In this document: piece by piece, positions 1-8,211 of the stretch | How positions within the stretch are numbered: the stretch's first letter is position 1 | How the letters are laid out: each line of letters opens with the position of its first letter | Source of the DNA: an uncultured Sphingomonadales bacterium | GTDB lineage: Bacteria; Pseudomonadota; Alphaproteobacteria; Sphingomonadales; Sphingomonadaceae | Assembly: GCA_903911985.1 (NCBI GenBank) | Contig: CAIWFP010000431.1 | Location: 1-26,052 of the forward strand | DNA: 26,052 bases | Direction of reading: 5' to 3' | Notes under the pieces: generated by a model | The model's input: only the letters and a program-made list of their open reading frames with translations | Database searches by the model: none | Told to the model about the DNA's origin: nothing | Program-made: the position numbers and the translations under genes

Positions 1-27
1 AAGCTCAAGGAAATGGGAGTCGCCTGA
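1..27 (+). CDS. etfB: Electron transfer flavoprotein beta subunit, C-terminal end (partial)
   Basis: Only the last eight codons (KLKEMGVA) and the TGA stop are in the window. They read in frame up to one base before the etfA start, and the sequence fits the usual C-terminus of EtfB. EtfB pairs with EtfA to carry electrons from acyl-CoA and other flavin dehydrogenases to ETF-ubiquinone oxidoreductase. The identity rests on the short match and on the position directly before etfA, where etfB normally lies. Confidence 0.8.
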   Translation, partial: KLKEMGVA

Positions 28-28
28 G

Positions 29-961
29 ATGTCCAAGACACTCGTTTGGGTCGAACACGACAATAACTCGGTGAAGGATGCCACCCTTGCCGTCGTCACC
101 GCCGCGTCGCAGCTGGGTGAGGTCACCGCGCTGGTGGTCGGCTCGGGTGTGGACGGCGTCGCCGCCGCCGCCGCGCAGATTTCCGGTGTTGCCAAGGTGC
201 TGAAGGCCGATGACGCCGCCTATGCCAACGCGCTGGCCGAAAACGTCGCGCCGCTGGTGGTTGGCCTGATGGCCGGTTACGATGCCTTCCTCGCGCCCGC
301 CACCACCACCGGCAAGAACATCGCCCCGCGCGTGGCCGCCCTGCTCGATGTGGCGCAGGTCTCGGAGATCCTCTCGGTTGAAGGCCCCAAGACCTTCACC
401 CGTCCGATCTACGCCGGCAACGCCATCGCCACGGTGGAAAGCAGCGACGCCAAGCTGGTGATTACCGTGCGCGGTACTGCCTTTGCGAAGGCGGAAGCCA
501 CCGGAGGTTCGGCTGCGGTTGAGGCCGTTGCTGCCACCGGCGATTCGGGCCTGTCCAGCTTTGTCGGTTCGGAAATCGCCAAGAGCGAGCGGCCCGAACT
601 GACCAGCGCCAAGATTATCGTCTCCGGTGGCCGCGCGCTGAAGGATGCCGATACCTTCAAGGCCACCATCTTCCCACTGGCCGACAAGTTGAACGCCGGT
701 GTCGGCGCCAGCCGCGCCGCGGTTGACGCGGGCTATGTGCCGAACGACTTCCAGGTTGGCCAGACGGGCAAGATCGTTGCCCCAGAGGTCTATATTGCGG
801 TCGGCATTTCCGGCGCGATTCAGCACCTTGCTGGTATGAAGGACTCCAAGACCATCATCGCCATCAACAAGGACGAGGACGCGCCGATCTTTCAGGTCGC
901 CGATATCGGTCTGGTTGCGGACCTGTTCAATGCCGTGCCGGAGTTGACGTCGAAGCTGTAA
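29..961 (+). CDS. etfA: Electron transfer flavoprotein alpha subunit
   Basis: This 310-residue protein is the alpha subunit of the FAD-containing electron transfer flavoprotein, which passes electrons from acyl-CoA dehydrogenases to the membrane quinone pool through ETF-QO. The length is normal for bacterial EtfA. The N-terminal half is the nucleotide-fold domain that packs against EtfB. The C-terminal FAD-binding domain begins near residue 194 and holds the family signature, with GGRALK at 200-205, GQTGKIVAPE at 244-253 and AVGISGAIQH at 257-266, then AINKDEDAPIF at 278-288. The ATG lies one base after the etfB stop, so the two subunits are almost certainly cotranslated. A strong intrinsic terminator follows about 30 bases after the stop. 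Confidence 0.97.
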   Translation: MSKTLVWVEHDNNSVKDATLAVVTAASQLGEVTALVVGSGVDGVAAAAAQISGVAKVLKADDAAYANALAENVAPLVVGLMAGYDAFLAPATTTGKNIAPRVAALLDVAQVSEILSVEGPKTFTRPIYAGNAIATVESSDAKLVITVRGTAFAKAEATGGSAAVEAVAATGDSGLSSFVGSEIAKSERPELTSAKIIVSGGRALKDADTFKATIFPLADKLNAGVGASRAAVDAGYVPNDFQVGQTGKIVAPEVYIAVGISGAIQHLAGMKDSKTIIAINKDEDAPIFQVADIGLVADLFNAVPELTSKL

Positions 962-993
962 GCTTTCCGGGCAGCGACGCGCGAAATACCAAG

Positions 994-1025
994 ACCCCGG
1001 GGGGAAACCTCCGGGGTTTTCTTTT
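994..1025 (+). terminator. Intrinsic terminator of etfBA
   Basis: The sequence ACCCCGGGGG...CCTCCGGGGT folds into a stem of about 10 bp (994-1003 with 1008-1017, one G-U pair) closed by a GAAA tetraloop and followed by TTTTCTTTT. It lies about 30 bases after the etfA stop. This is a textbook rho-independent terminator for plus-strand transcription. Confidence 0.92.
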
Positions 1026-1043
1026 GCACAGAGAGAAATAGAA

Positions 1044-1232
1044 GCAGGGGCTCGCCCCTGCACCCCTTACCGTCTTCCGGCGAGAAGGCGTGGGGGATGC
1101 GGCCTGCCGTATAACCTCGCGGAGTCGCAGGCTGTTATAGCCGGTGCGCGGCGGGTGGAGCGCCAACGGCGAGACCCTGCCTACCCTCTCGTCGGAAGAC
1201 GTTCCGGGGGTTTTGGGGTGTAACACCCCAAA
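1044..1232 (-). repeat. Composite three-hairpin intergenic repeat, copy A
   Basis: Read on the minus strand, this copy has a 5' palindrome at 1212-1232 (TTTGGGGTGT / ACACCCCAAA around one base), a central hairpin at 1130-1142 (GGCT..AGCC), and a 3' hairpin at 1044-1061 (GCAGGGGC / GCCCCTGC). The stretch near the 3' end (CGCCGGAAGACGG.AAGGGG) is almost the same as in copy C at 17851-18031. It fills the gap between the convergent 3' ends of etfA and the DUF445 gene. No credible protein is encoded. Confidence 0.85.
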
Positions 1233-1252
1233 GCCTAATCCCTTGAAATCCC

Positions 1253-2518
1253 CTACAAAACCCCCTGAGCCGCATGCAGGCCGAGCCCGACAATGCCGCC
1301 GACCAGCGTGCCGTTCAGGCGGATATATTGCAGATCGCGGCCCACTACCGCCTCGATTCTCCGGCTAACGGTTTGCGCATCCCACCGGCGCACCGTTTCC
1401 GAAACGAGGGTCACGATGCTCGCCCCGTGCCGATTGGTCAGCCCGACCAAAATCCGCCGCGCCACGCGGTTTAGAGTGAGGCGCAGCTTCACATCATTCT
1501 CCAACGCCTCGCCAAAGCCGGAAAGCCCGGCGCCGAGTCGCCCGGCAAACGCCTGATCGGGATCGCTGGCGGCGCGGTGAATCGCGGCGCGCAGTTTCGC
1601 CCCCAGCCCATTCATCCATGCGGCCATGGCGGGGTTGGCCAGCGCCTCGGCCTGCAGGGCGGCCACGCGGCGGTGCATGGCGGGGTCATGCACCAGCGCC
1701 TCGGCGAGGCTGGCGATGCCCTCCTCCAGCCGTGTCCGCAGGGGATGATGGGGATCGACGGCGCATTCCGCCAGCAGGCGATAAAGGCCAGCGAGCACCG
1801 CATTGGCTACCTTGGCGTCCAGCCCGGTCCAGCGCATCAGCCCACCCGCGTGGCGTTCTATCATCGCGCGCAACAGCGGCTCGTTCTCCTCAAGAGCCTC
1901 GCCCATGCGCAGCAGCGCGGCATCGAGTAACGGCACATGGCGCCCCTCGGCCATCGCCGCGCCCAGTAATTGCCCCGCCAGCGGAGCAAGCTCAATCCGC
2001 TCCAGTTGTCCGCGCAAGGCCGCGCGCACCACCCCTCCGATCCGCTCGTCATCCAGCGCGCGCATCACCTCGCCCAGTGCCTCGGCCAGGCCGGCGCGCA
2101 GCCGCGTGCCGCCCCCGCTTTCGCCCGCTGGTCGGGTCAGAAATCTTCCAATGCCGCCCGCCATGTCCAGTCCGCGCAGCCGCCGCGCCACCACGGCGGG
2201 GGTGAGGAAATTACCGCGCAGAAAGTTTCCCATGCTTAACGCGATGCGATCCTTGTTGGCGGGAACCAGCGCGGTATGGGGTATGGGCAGGTCCAGCGGA
2301 TGGCGGAACAGTGCTGTCACCGCGAACCAGTCAGCCAGCCCGCCGACCATGCCAGCCTCGGCAAAGGCGCGGACCCAGCCCCAGACGGGAGAATGGCCGC
2401 CCATGTGCCCGGCCAGAATGAAAAGGCAGGCCATCGCCACCAGCAGCCCGGTTGCCAACCGTCGCGGGCCCTTTGCCACATCCACCTCACCCGCCTTGGT
2501 CGGGGGCAATATGGTCAT
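1253..2518 (-). CDS. DUF445 family membrane protein (YjiN-like)
   Basis: The product is a 421-residue DUF445 (YjiN-like) protein of unknown biochemical function. An N-terminal hydrophobic segment (about residues 22-38) is followed by the family hallmark GLADWFAVTALFRHPL (80-95) and IPHTALVPANKDRIA (99-113). A long helical region follows, and the hydrophobic end (LNGTLVGGIVGLGLHA) looks like a second membrane anchor, as usual in this family. Its ATG overlaps the stop of the RND permease gene (ATGA at 2518-2515), so translation is probably coupled. DUF445 genes are usually described on their own, so the coupling to an efflux pump is notable. The family call is firm; a role in envelope stress or efflux is only inferred from the neighbours. 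Confidence 0.92.
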   Translation of the reverse strand: MTILPPTKAGEVDVAKGPRRLATGLLVAMACLFILAGHMGGHSPVWGWVRAFAEAGMVGGLADWFAVTALFRHPLDLPIPHTALVPANKDRIALSMGNFLRGNFLTPAVVARRLRGLDMAGGIGRFLTRPAGESGGGTRLRAGLAEALGEVMRALDDERIGGVVRAALRGQLERIELAPLAGQLLGAAMAEGRHVPLLDAALLRMGEALEENEPLLRAMIERHAGGLMRWTGLDAKVANAVLAGLYRLLAECAVDPHHPLRTRLEEGIASLAEALVHDPAMHRRVAALQAEALANPAMAAWMNGLGAKLRAAIHRAASDPDQAFAGRLGAGLSGFGEALENDVKLRLTLNRVARRILVGLTNRHGASIVTLVSETVRRWDAQTVSRRIEAVVGRDLQYIRLNGTLVGGIVGLGLHAAQGVL

Positions 2519-5500
2519 TCTGCAGGCCGGGTGGCGGCGTCAGCCGCAAGACCATGCTCGGGCTCATAGGTCAGCAGGCGCTTGCGCAGAACCGGCCCCA
2601 GCCGCTTTTCCATCCCATCGGCAAGGCTGAACGCTGCGGGCACGATCAGCAGCGTCAGCAGGGTCGACATTACCAGACCGCCGATCACCACCGTGCCCAT
2701 CGGCGCGCGCCAGGCATTATCGCCTGTCAGCGAAATGGCCGAGGGGATCATCCCGGCGGTCATCGCCACGGTGGTCATCACGATTGGTTGGGCGCGCTTG
2801 TGCCCTGCCTCGATAATCGCATCGAACTTGGCCGCGCCCCGCGCCATTTCCTCGATGGCGAAATCGATCAGCAGAATCGAATTTTTGGCGACAATGCCGA
2901 ACAGCATCAGCATGCCGATATAGACCGACATGGAGATTGCCTGTCCGGTAATCAGCAGCGCAATCAACCCACCCAGCGGCGCCAGAAACAGCGAACCCAT
3001 GTTCACCATGGGCGAGATGACCCGGTGATAAAGCAGCACCAGCACGGAAAACACCAGCAATATGCCAGCTGGCAAGGCAAAGGCGAGGTCGCGGACCATC
3101 TCCTTTTGCCAGCGATCCTGCCCAAAAGGCGTATTGGAGATGCCATTGGGCAGATGCTGCATGATCGGCAGGGCGTTGATCTCGTCGGTGGCCGTGCCCT
3201 TCACCACGCCGGGCGCCAGATCGGCCCCGACAAAAATGCGCCGCTCCTGATTATACCGCTGGATCGCGGTGGGGCCGGAGCCAAACGAGATTTTAGCCAC
3301 GCGCGACAGGGGCACGGAGCCCCCGCCATTGGTCGGCACGGGCAGGTTCTGGATATTGGCAAAGCTGCGCCGGGCCTCCTCGGGCAGGCGCACGCGGATG
3401 GGCACCTGCCGGTCGGCCAGATTGAACTTGGCAGCGTTCTGGTCGATCTCGCCCATGGTTGCGATGCGGATCGCCTGACTGAGCGATGTGGTGGTAACGC
3501 CCAGACTGGCGGCCAGATCGAGTCTTGGGGTAATCACCACCTCGGGCCGCTTCAGGTCACCGCTGATGCGCGGCGCGACGATATCCTTCAGGCCCTTCAT
3601 CTGTTCCAGAAGCGTCGTTGCGGTATCGTCCAGCACCTGGGGGTCAGAGCCCTCCAGCATGACCGAAATCGGTCGGCCGGTGCCCGAGCCTTGCGCATTG
3701 GCGAGAGATTGAATGGTGATGCGGGCATCGGGAATATGTTGCAGGCGCGGGGTAAGTTCGCGCTCAACCTCGGAGGTCGTCCGCTTGCGGCTCTTTTTCA
3801 ACGTCACCAGCACACGGGCGCTGCCTTCGGAGATAGTCTCCAGCGCGTGATCGACCTCGGGCTCGCCTCTGATGATTGCGGCCACGGCATCGGCGGTCGC
3901 CTCGGTTTGGGCCAGCGTGGTGCCGGGAACCATGTCGATGCGCACCTGAGTGGAATCGCCGTTCTGGTCAGGAAACAGCTCTTGCGGGCTGAGTGCCATC
4001 AACAGCACGGTCAGCGCCAGCGAGGCAACGGCAATGCCGATCATCCACAGGCGATGGTCGCGCAGGCGCGCCGCGATGCGGTCTCGCCAGCCAAGGCTGC
4101 CGCCTGCCACTTCCTGCCCCAGCTCCGCGCACCGGCGCGCCTTCCAGGCTTCAGCGCCCGAAACATCAAGCGACCAGTGCAGGATCTTCAGATAGAGATC
4201 CATCCACTTGCCACCACCATGGTCGGCATGGCCGTCGGCCTTCAGAAAATAGGCGGCGACCATCGGTGTGATCATGCGGGCGACGGCAAGGCTCATCAGC
4301 ACCGCCACCACCACGGTCAGCCCGAAGCTCTTGAAGAACTCGCCCGGAACCCCTGGCATCAGGCCGACCGGCAAAAACACCGCGACGATGGAGAAGGTGG
4401 TGGCCACAACGGCAAGGCCGATCTCGTCGGCGGCATCAATCGAGGCCTGATAGGCGGTTTTGCCCATGCGCATGTGGCGCACGATGTTCTCGATTTCGAC
4501 GATGGCGTCATCCACCAGCACGCCGGCCACCAGCCCGAGCGCCAGCAGACTCAGCTGGTTCAGCGAGAAGCCGAACCAGCTTTTCAGGATCCAGAATGTG
4601 GGAATGGCCGACAGCGGAATGGCAAGGGCCGAGACAGCCGTCGCCCGCCAGTCGCGCAGGAAGAAGAACACCACCACCACCGCCAGCACCGCGCCCTCGA
4701 TCATCGAGGCCATGGAACTTTCATATTGGGCCTTGGTGTAATCCACCGAGCAATAGAGCTGGGTGAAATGCACACCGGGGTGGGCCTTCTCCATCTCCTT
4801 GAGCGCGGCGACGGCGGTGTCGTAGACGGTCACATCCGAAAAGCCCCGGGCCCGGTTGATCGAGAAGCTGACCACCTGCTTGCCGGCAATTTTGCCGAGC
4901 GAGGTAATCTCGCCGACGCTGTCCTTCACCGTGGCGATATCGGCCAGCTTCACAACGTGACCGGGCGCCAGCGAAACTTGCGTTTGCGAGAGGGTATAGG
5001 CATCGCTGGCATTGGCCAGCACGCGCAGGGATTGCCGGCTGCCACCGATCTCCGCCTTGCCGCCGGCCGCGTTCACATTCAACGCGCGCAGGGCCAGATT
5101 GACCTGCGGGGCGGTAACGTCAAAGGCCTCCATCCGCGCCGGGTCCAGCGTCACCAGAATCTCGCGATTCACGCCGCCGGAGCGCCCCACCTTGGCCATG
5201 CCGTCGATTGCCAGCAAACGCTTGGAGACGACATCGTCCACGAACCAGGACAATTGCTCCATCGTCATATCGTCGGCCGATACCGCGAAATAGGCGATAG
5301 GCTCCGAGGTCGTGGTGGCCTTGATGATCTGCGGCTCCAGAATGCCGTCGGGCAATTGCCCACGGATCTGATCCACCGCGTTTTTCACTTCGCTGACCGC
5401 GGCGTTGATATCGTCACCCAGCTGGAATTCGATCATCGTCTGGCTGGAGCCTTCGGAAGCGGTCGAGCTGATCGTGGAGACGCCAGAGATCGAGCGCACG

Positions 5501-5718
5501 GCGGATTCGATCTTCTGCGTTACCTGGGTTTCAATCTCGGTGGGCGCGGCGCCGGGCTGGGCGATGGTGACGATAACCACCGGGAATTCGATGTCGGGCT
5601 GGTTTTGCACATCCATGTTGATGAAGCTGACCACGCCCATCAACATCAAGCCAACAAACAACACCAGCGGCATCACCGGATTGCGGATGCACCATGCGGA
5701 CAGGTTGCGAAAATTCAT
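2515..5718 (-). CDS. RND efflux transporter permease (AcrB/MexB-like, HAE1 type)
   Basis: This 1067-residue inner-membrane protein is the proton-driven pump of a tripartite efflux system. The AcrB-like layout is clear: TM1 near residues 12-31, a periplasmic porter domain, a bundle of membrane segments from about 340 to 490, a second periplasmic domain, and TM8-12 from about 880. The proton-relay aspartates are present in TM4 (GVLVDDAIVEIEN, Asp403 and Asp404), and the partner lysine is in TM10 (GIVAKNSILLID, Lys945). The loop between TM6 and TM7 (about 494-555) looks longer than usual. The gene starts 11 bases after the adaptor stop and overlaps the DUF445 start. No outer-membrane channel gene is in the window, so the pump probably uses one encoded elsewhere. 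The substrate cannot be told from sequence. Confidence 0.96.
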   Translation of the reverse strand: MNFRNLSAWCIRNPVMPLVLFVGLMLMGVVSFINMDVQNQPDIEFPVVIVTIAQPGAAPTEIETQVTQKIESAVRSISGVSTISSTASEGSSQTMIEFQLGDDINAAVSEVKNAVDQIRGQLPDGILEPQIIKATTTSEPIAYFAVSADDMTMEQLSWFVDDVVSKRLLAIDGMAKVGRSGGVNREILVTLDPARMEAFDVTAPQVNLALRALNVNAAGGKAEIGGSRQSLRVLANASDAYTLSQTQVSLAPGHVVKLADIATVKDSVGEITSLGKIAGKQVVSFSINRARGFSDVTVYDTAVAALKEMEKAHPGVHFTQLYCSVDYTKAQYESSMASMIEGAVLAVVVVFFFLRDWRATAVSALAIPLSAIPTFWILKSWFGFSLNQLSLLALGLVAGVLVDDAIVEIENIVRHMRMGKTAYQASIDAADEIGLAVVATTFSIVAVFLPVGLMPGVPGEFFKSFGLTVVVAVLMSLAVARMITPMVAAYFLKADGHADHGGGKWMDLYLKILHWSLDVSGAEAWKARRCAELGQEVAGGSLGWRDRIAARLRDHRLWMIGIAVASLALTVLLMALSPQELFPDQNGDSTQVRIDMVPGTTLAQTEATADAVAAIIRGEPEVDHALETISEGSARVLVTLKKSRKRTTSEVERELTPRLQHIPDARITIQSLANAQGSGTGRPISVMLEGSDPQVLDDTATTLLEQMKGLKDIVAPRISGDLKRPEVVITPRLDLAASLGVTTTSLSQAIRIATMGEIDQNAAKFNLADRQVPIRVRLPEEARRSFANIQNLPVPTNGGGSVPLSRVAKISFGSGPTAIQRYNQERRIFVGADLAPGVVKGTATDEINALPIMQHLPNGISNTPFGQDRWQKEMVRDLAFALPAGILLVFSVLVLLYHRVISPMVNMGSLFLAPLGGLIALLITGQAISMSVYIGMLMLFGIVAKNSILLIDFAIEEMARGAAKFDAIIEAGHKRAQPIVMTTVAMTAGMIPSAISLTGDNAWRAPMGTVVIGGLVMSTLLTLLIVPAAFSLADGMEKRLGPVLRKRLLTYEPEHGLAADAATRPAE

Positions 5719-5729
5719 CGTGGCGGCCC

Positions 5730-6962
5730 CTAGCGGCCGGTGGGCGCGGCGGCGGGAACCACCAGAGGGTTCACCGTTTCACCCTCGGACAGGAAGGCCC
5801 CCGCGCGCAGCACCACCCGCTCGGTTCCCGAAAGTCCCTGCGCTATGGCAACGCCCTTGTCACCCAATAGACCGATCGTCACGGCCCGGCGCTCGGCCTT
5901 GTTGCCCTTGCCGATGACAAAAACATAATTGCCCCGGCTATCGGCCTGCAGCGCGGATTCGGGAAGGAGCGGGGCCACCACGCTGCCGCTGTGAATTTGC
6001 GCCTCGGCAAAACCGCCCGGGCGAATCTCCGGGGTATAGGCCAGCGCGATGCGCGCCATGCCCTGACGCGTCTGCGGGTCTATCACCGGGGAGAGCAGCC
6101 ATATCTGCCCGGCAAAGGCACGGGTGGTGCCAACGGGCGTCACCATGGCGGTGTGGCCGACGGACAGCTGGGCCAGATCGGTCTCGGACAGCTTGGCCTT
6201 CATTTCCATGTCACCGTGTTCCGCGATACGGAACAAGGTGCCGCTGTTTGGCCCCACCACTTGCCCCGGCTCGACATTGCGCTCCAGCACCAGACCATCG
6301 GCCGGCGCCAGAATATCGAGCCGCCGCACGCGCGCGCCCATTTCATTGCGCTGGGCATTGCCGACCTTCACCCGGGCATTGGCCGCATCGCGGGTTGCGG
6401 TCAGCCGGTCGATATCGGCCATGGAAATAAACCCGCGATCCACCAGCTTCAGCGCGCGGTCGAGATTGGCCTGCGCCAGATGGGCATCGGCCTGCGCCAC
6501 GCTGATGTTGGCCTGAGCATTGGCCAGTTGCTCGCTTTGCACGGAACGATCGACGATGGCGAGCAATTGCCCGGCGCGCACCCATTGCCCGGCATTCACC
6601 AGAACCTTGCGCACCTCGCCGCCATCACCCACGCTGCCCACCGGCATATCATGGCGGGCGGCGAGAACGCCGGTGGCGTTGATCGTGCCTTCAATGGTGG
6701 TGCGGCCGGGCACGATGACCGAGATTGTCGGCGCCTGAGCCGCGGCATCGACGCCGGACGGCGCGGTATGCGCGTGGCGCCAAATCACCAAAACCAGGAT
6801 CAGACAAAATACGGCGCCCGCGGCAGCAAGCACATGCCGACGGTTCAGGTGGGCGGTTTCGCCGGGTGCGGGAGAATCATCGAGCAGACCATCCGGCCCA
6901 CCCGCTTCACCATCCGCGCCGGATGGTGTGGGGGCCGGGTTGATTCTGTCATCATAAGTCAT
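5730..6962 (-). CDS. RND efflux periplasmic adaptor subunit (membrane fusion protein)
   Basis: This protein of about 410 residues bridges the RND permease and an outer-membrane channel. A cytoplasmic tail of about 40 residues precedes one membrane segment (about 43-61). Next comes the biotinyl-lipoyl half-motif (GGEVRKVLVNAGQWVRAGQLLA, 114-135), an alpha-helical hairpin (about 140-210), the second lipoyl half (ILAPADGLVLERNVEPGQVV, 217-236) and beta-barrel domains. I chose the ATG at 6962 because GGGGCGA lies upstream; a GTG 57 bases further upstream (7019) would add 19 residues but has no clear ribosome binding site. The gene is first in the adaptor-permease-DUF445 operon. Confidence 0.93.
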   Translation of the reverse strand: MTYDDRINPAPTPSGADGEAGGPDGLLDDSPAPGETAHLNRRHVLAAAGAVFCLILVLVIWRHAHTAPSGVDAAAQAPTISVIVPGRTTIEGTINATGVLAARHDMPVGSVGDGGEVRKVLVNAGQWVRAGQLLAIVDRSVQSEQLANAQANISVAQADAHLAQANLDRALKLVDRGFISMADIDRLTATRDAANARVKVGNAQRNEMGARVRRLDILAPADGLVLERNVEPGQVVGPNSGTLFRIAEHGDMEMKAKLSETDLAQLSVGHTAMVTPVGTTRAFAGQIWLLSPVIDPQTRQGMARIALAYTPEIRPGGFAEAQIHSGSVVAPLLPESALQADSRGNYVFVIGKGNKAERRAVTIGLLGDKGVAIAQGLSGTERVVLRAGAFLSEGETVNPLVVPAAAPTGR

Positions 6963-7157
6963 GCGCAGTTCGCCCCGAAGCCAGTGGCAGATCCGCAGCT
7001 TGCGCGGAAGGCCAACCACGTTTGGTGTTTAACGCAAAGCCCGCAAAGGGCGCCGCTGCGGGCAATAGCCCAGCGGATGGGGGCTGGCAATCGTGGGCGT
7101 CCGCGCATGTCTGGGGCTAAGACCGGTGGTGGGCGGAAATGCAACGCGCGCTTCGCC

Positions 7158-7209
7158 CAAAGCAACGCGCGGGCCAACCGGGGCTCCACAACCCCGGTTG
7201 ACCCGCGCG
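7158..7209 (-). terminator. Strong intrinsic terminator after sciP
   Basis: On the minus strand an 18-bp stem (7209-7192 with 7183-7166, paired throughout with a single G-U) carries an 8-base loop and is followed by TTGCTTT. It begins 24 bases after the sciP stop. On the plus strand the same stem would have one C-A mismatch, so the structure fits minus-strand RNA better. A weaker 7-bp hairpin (7039-7063) lies further downstream. Confidence 0.8.
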
Positions 7210-7232
7210 CTAACATGCCTCGTGTGGCGTGC

Positions 7233-7532
7233 TCAGTACTTTTGCTTGCGCTCGTAAAGATCGCGATAGTGCTGGATGCGCGTGACGCGCAGGCCCTGCA
7301 TGCCCGAGCGGTCAACGGCGCGTTGCCAGGACGCGAATTCCTCCAGCGTGAGGCTGTAGCGTTCGCAGACCTCATCGATGGTGAGCAGCCCGCCGTTTGC
7401 GGCAGCCACCACTTCGGCCTTGCGGCGCACAACCCAGCGCGTTGTCTCTGGCGGCGGCAGCGACTCGATCGTGAGCGGCTCGCCAAGCGGCCCGATCACC
7501 ATTGCCGGACGGATCTTCTGGTTCTCGATCAT
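7233..7532 (-). CDS. sciP: SciP-like DUF1153 regulator (CtrA inhibitory protein)
   Basis: The product is a 99-residue DUF1153 protein, matching SciP of Caulobacter crescentus, a small helix-turn-helix protein that represses CtrA-activated promoters in the cell cycle. The hallmark block is intact: a GPLGEPLTIESLPPP segment (14-28), then RWVVRRKAEVVAA (32-44), LLTIDEVCERYSLTLEEF (49-66, the helix-turn-helix) and SWQRAVDR (68-75). The length and the block order match the family. The ATG overlaps the stop of the upstream gene (ATGA at 7532-7529), so the two are probably translated together, and a strong hairpin terminator follows. Whether it controls the CtrA regulon here is inferred from the family. 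Confidence 0.93.
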   Translation of the reverse strand: MIENQKIRPAMVIGPLGEPLTIESLPPPETTRWVVRRKAEVVAAANGGLLTIDEVCERYSLTLEEFASWQRAVDRSGMQGLRVTRIQHYRDLYERKQKY

Positions 7533-8077
7533 ATCAACCCTCGATCGCCGGACGCATGGTCGCCGGCAACTCCAGCATGAATGCCCGAGGCGCCTTTTCG
7601 ATCCGCTGAAGCAACAGGGTTAACTTCAGATGACCAGCCCCACTGGTCACAATCCCCGGCCGGGGAGGTTTGCGATTTACGCATGGCTTCCACAGCCCGC
7701 CGATTGGTTTCCGGAATCGGCTCCGGCCGGGCCGCGCCATAGGTGGCGATGGTGCTGGCCGCTTCCTCGTGAAAGCTGCCCGAGGCGGCGTCGCCCTGTG
7801 CGCCTTCCTCCGCCAGCAAGCGACTCAAGGCATAGGCCGCCGACAGCCGCGCGGCCAAACCCTGCCAATCGAGAACGGGACGATCGGGATGGCGGCGATC
7901 AGGATTCTGGCGATCAGGATTGGCGCCATCACGAGCACCGGGATCGCGGGTGTGCTGATCGGGACCGGGCCAATTGAAGCGGGTGCGCGTGGCGTCCGCC
8001 GAGTCCGCGCCGCGCTCCGTTTTGAACCGCGCGCCGTCTCGGCGAATCCACAATTCCTGATTGAATGAAATGTCCAT
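7529..8077 (-). CDS. Hypothetical protein coupled to sciP
   Basis: I do not know a function for this 182-residue protein. The N-terminus (MDISFNQELWIRRDGARF) resembles short conserved proteins that I recall from sphingomonads, and a WQGLAARLSAAYALSRLL segment (71-88) looks like an amphipathic helix. The last third is polar and ends in EVNPVASADRKGASGIHAGV (150-169). Residues about 38-68 are low-complexity, rich in Asp, Pro, Arg and Asn, with DR/DP repeats that reflect short DNA repeats at about 7890-7925. There is no signal peptide or membrane segment. The four-base stop/start overlap with sciP is the best evidence that it is translated. The start at 8077 begins the conserved block; the divergent mnmA gene starts 134 bases away. 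Confidence 0.72.
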   Translation of the reverse strand: MDISFNQELWIRRDGARFKTERGADSADATRTRFNWPGPDQHTRDPGARDGANPDRQNPDRRHPDRPVLDWQGLAARLSAAYALSRLLAEEGAQGDAASGSFHEEAASTIATYGAARPEPIPETNRRAVEAMRKSQTSPAGDCDQWGWSSEVNPVASADRKGASGIHAGVAGDHASGDRGLI

Positions 8078-8211
8078 GGACGATGCTTTAGCGCAAAGGT
8101 CGTCACCACCCGGTAAATGGCGGCTTTACTCCTTGGAGAGGATGGTTAACGCCGCGACAAGGCCGGACGGGCAGGTGGCGCTGTGATTTTGCCTGTGGGG
8201 CGCGGGCGTGT

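Noticed and set aside
927..1368. Short open frames within and around repeat copy A
   Set aside because: They follow the palindromes of the repeat, have no ribosome binding site and no similar frame is kept in the other copies.
2452..5733. A 1093-codon open frame on the plus strand opposite the RND permease
   Set aside because: It is rich in His, Gly, Arg and Gln with no known domain, and the opposite strand encodes a complete RND permease with all key residues. Long antisense frames are common in GC-rich DNA.
5991..7580. A 529-codon plus-strand frame across the adaptor gene, the spacer and sciP
   Set aside because: It crosses a strong terminator hairpin and two real genes on the minus strand, with no domain of its own.
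8078..8211. CtrA box (TTAA-N7-TTAA) upstream of the sciP operon
   Set aside because: Only a single TTAA half-site (near 8144) is present; no second half at the right distance was found.
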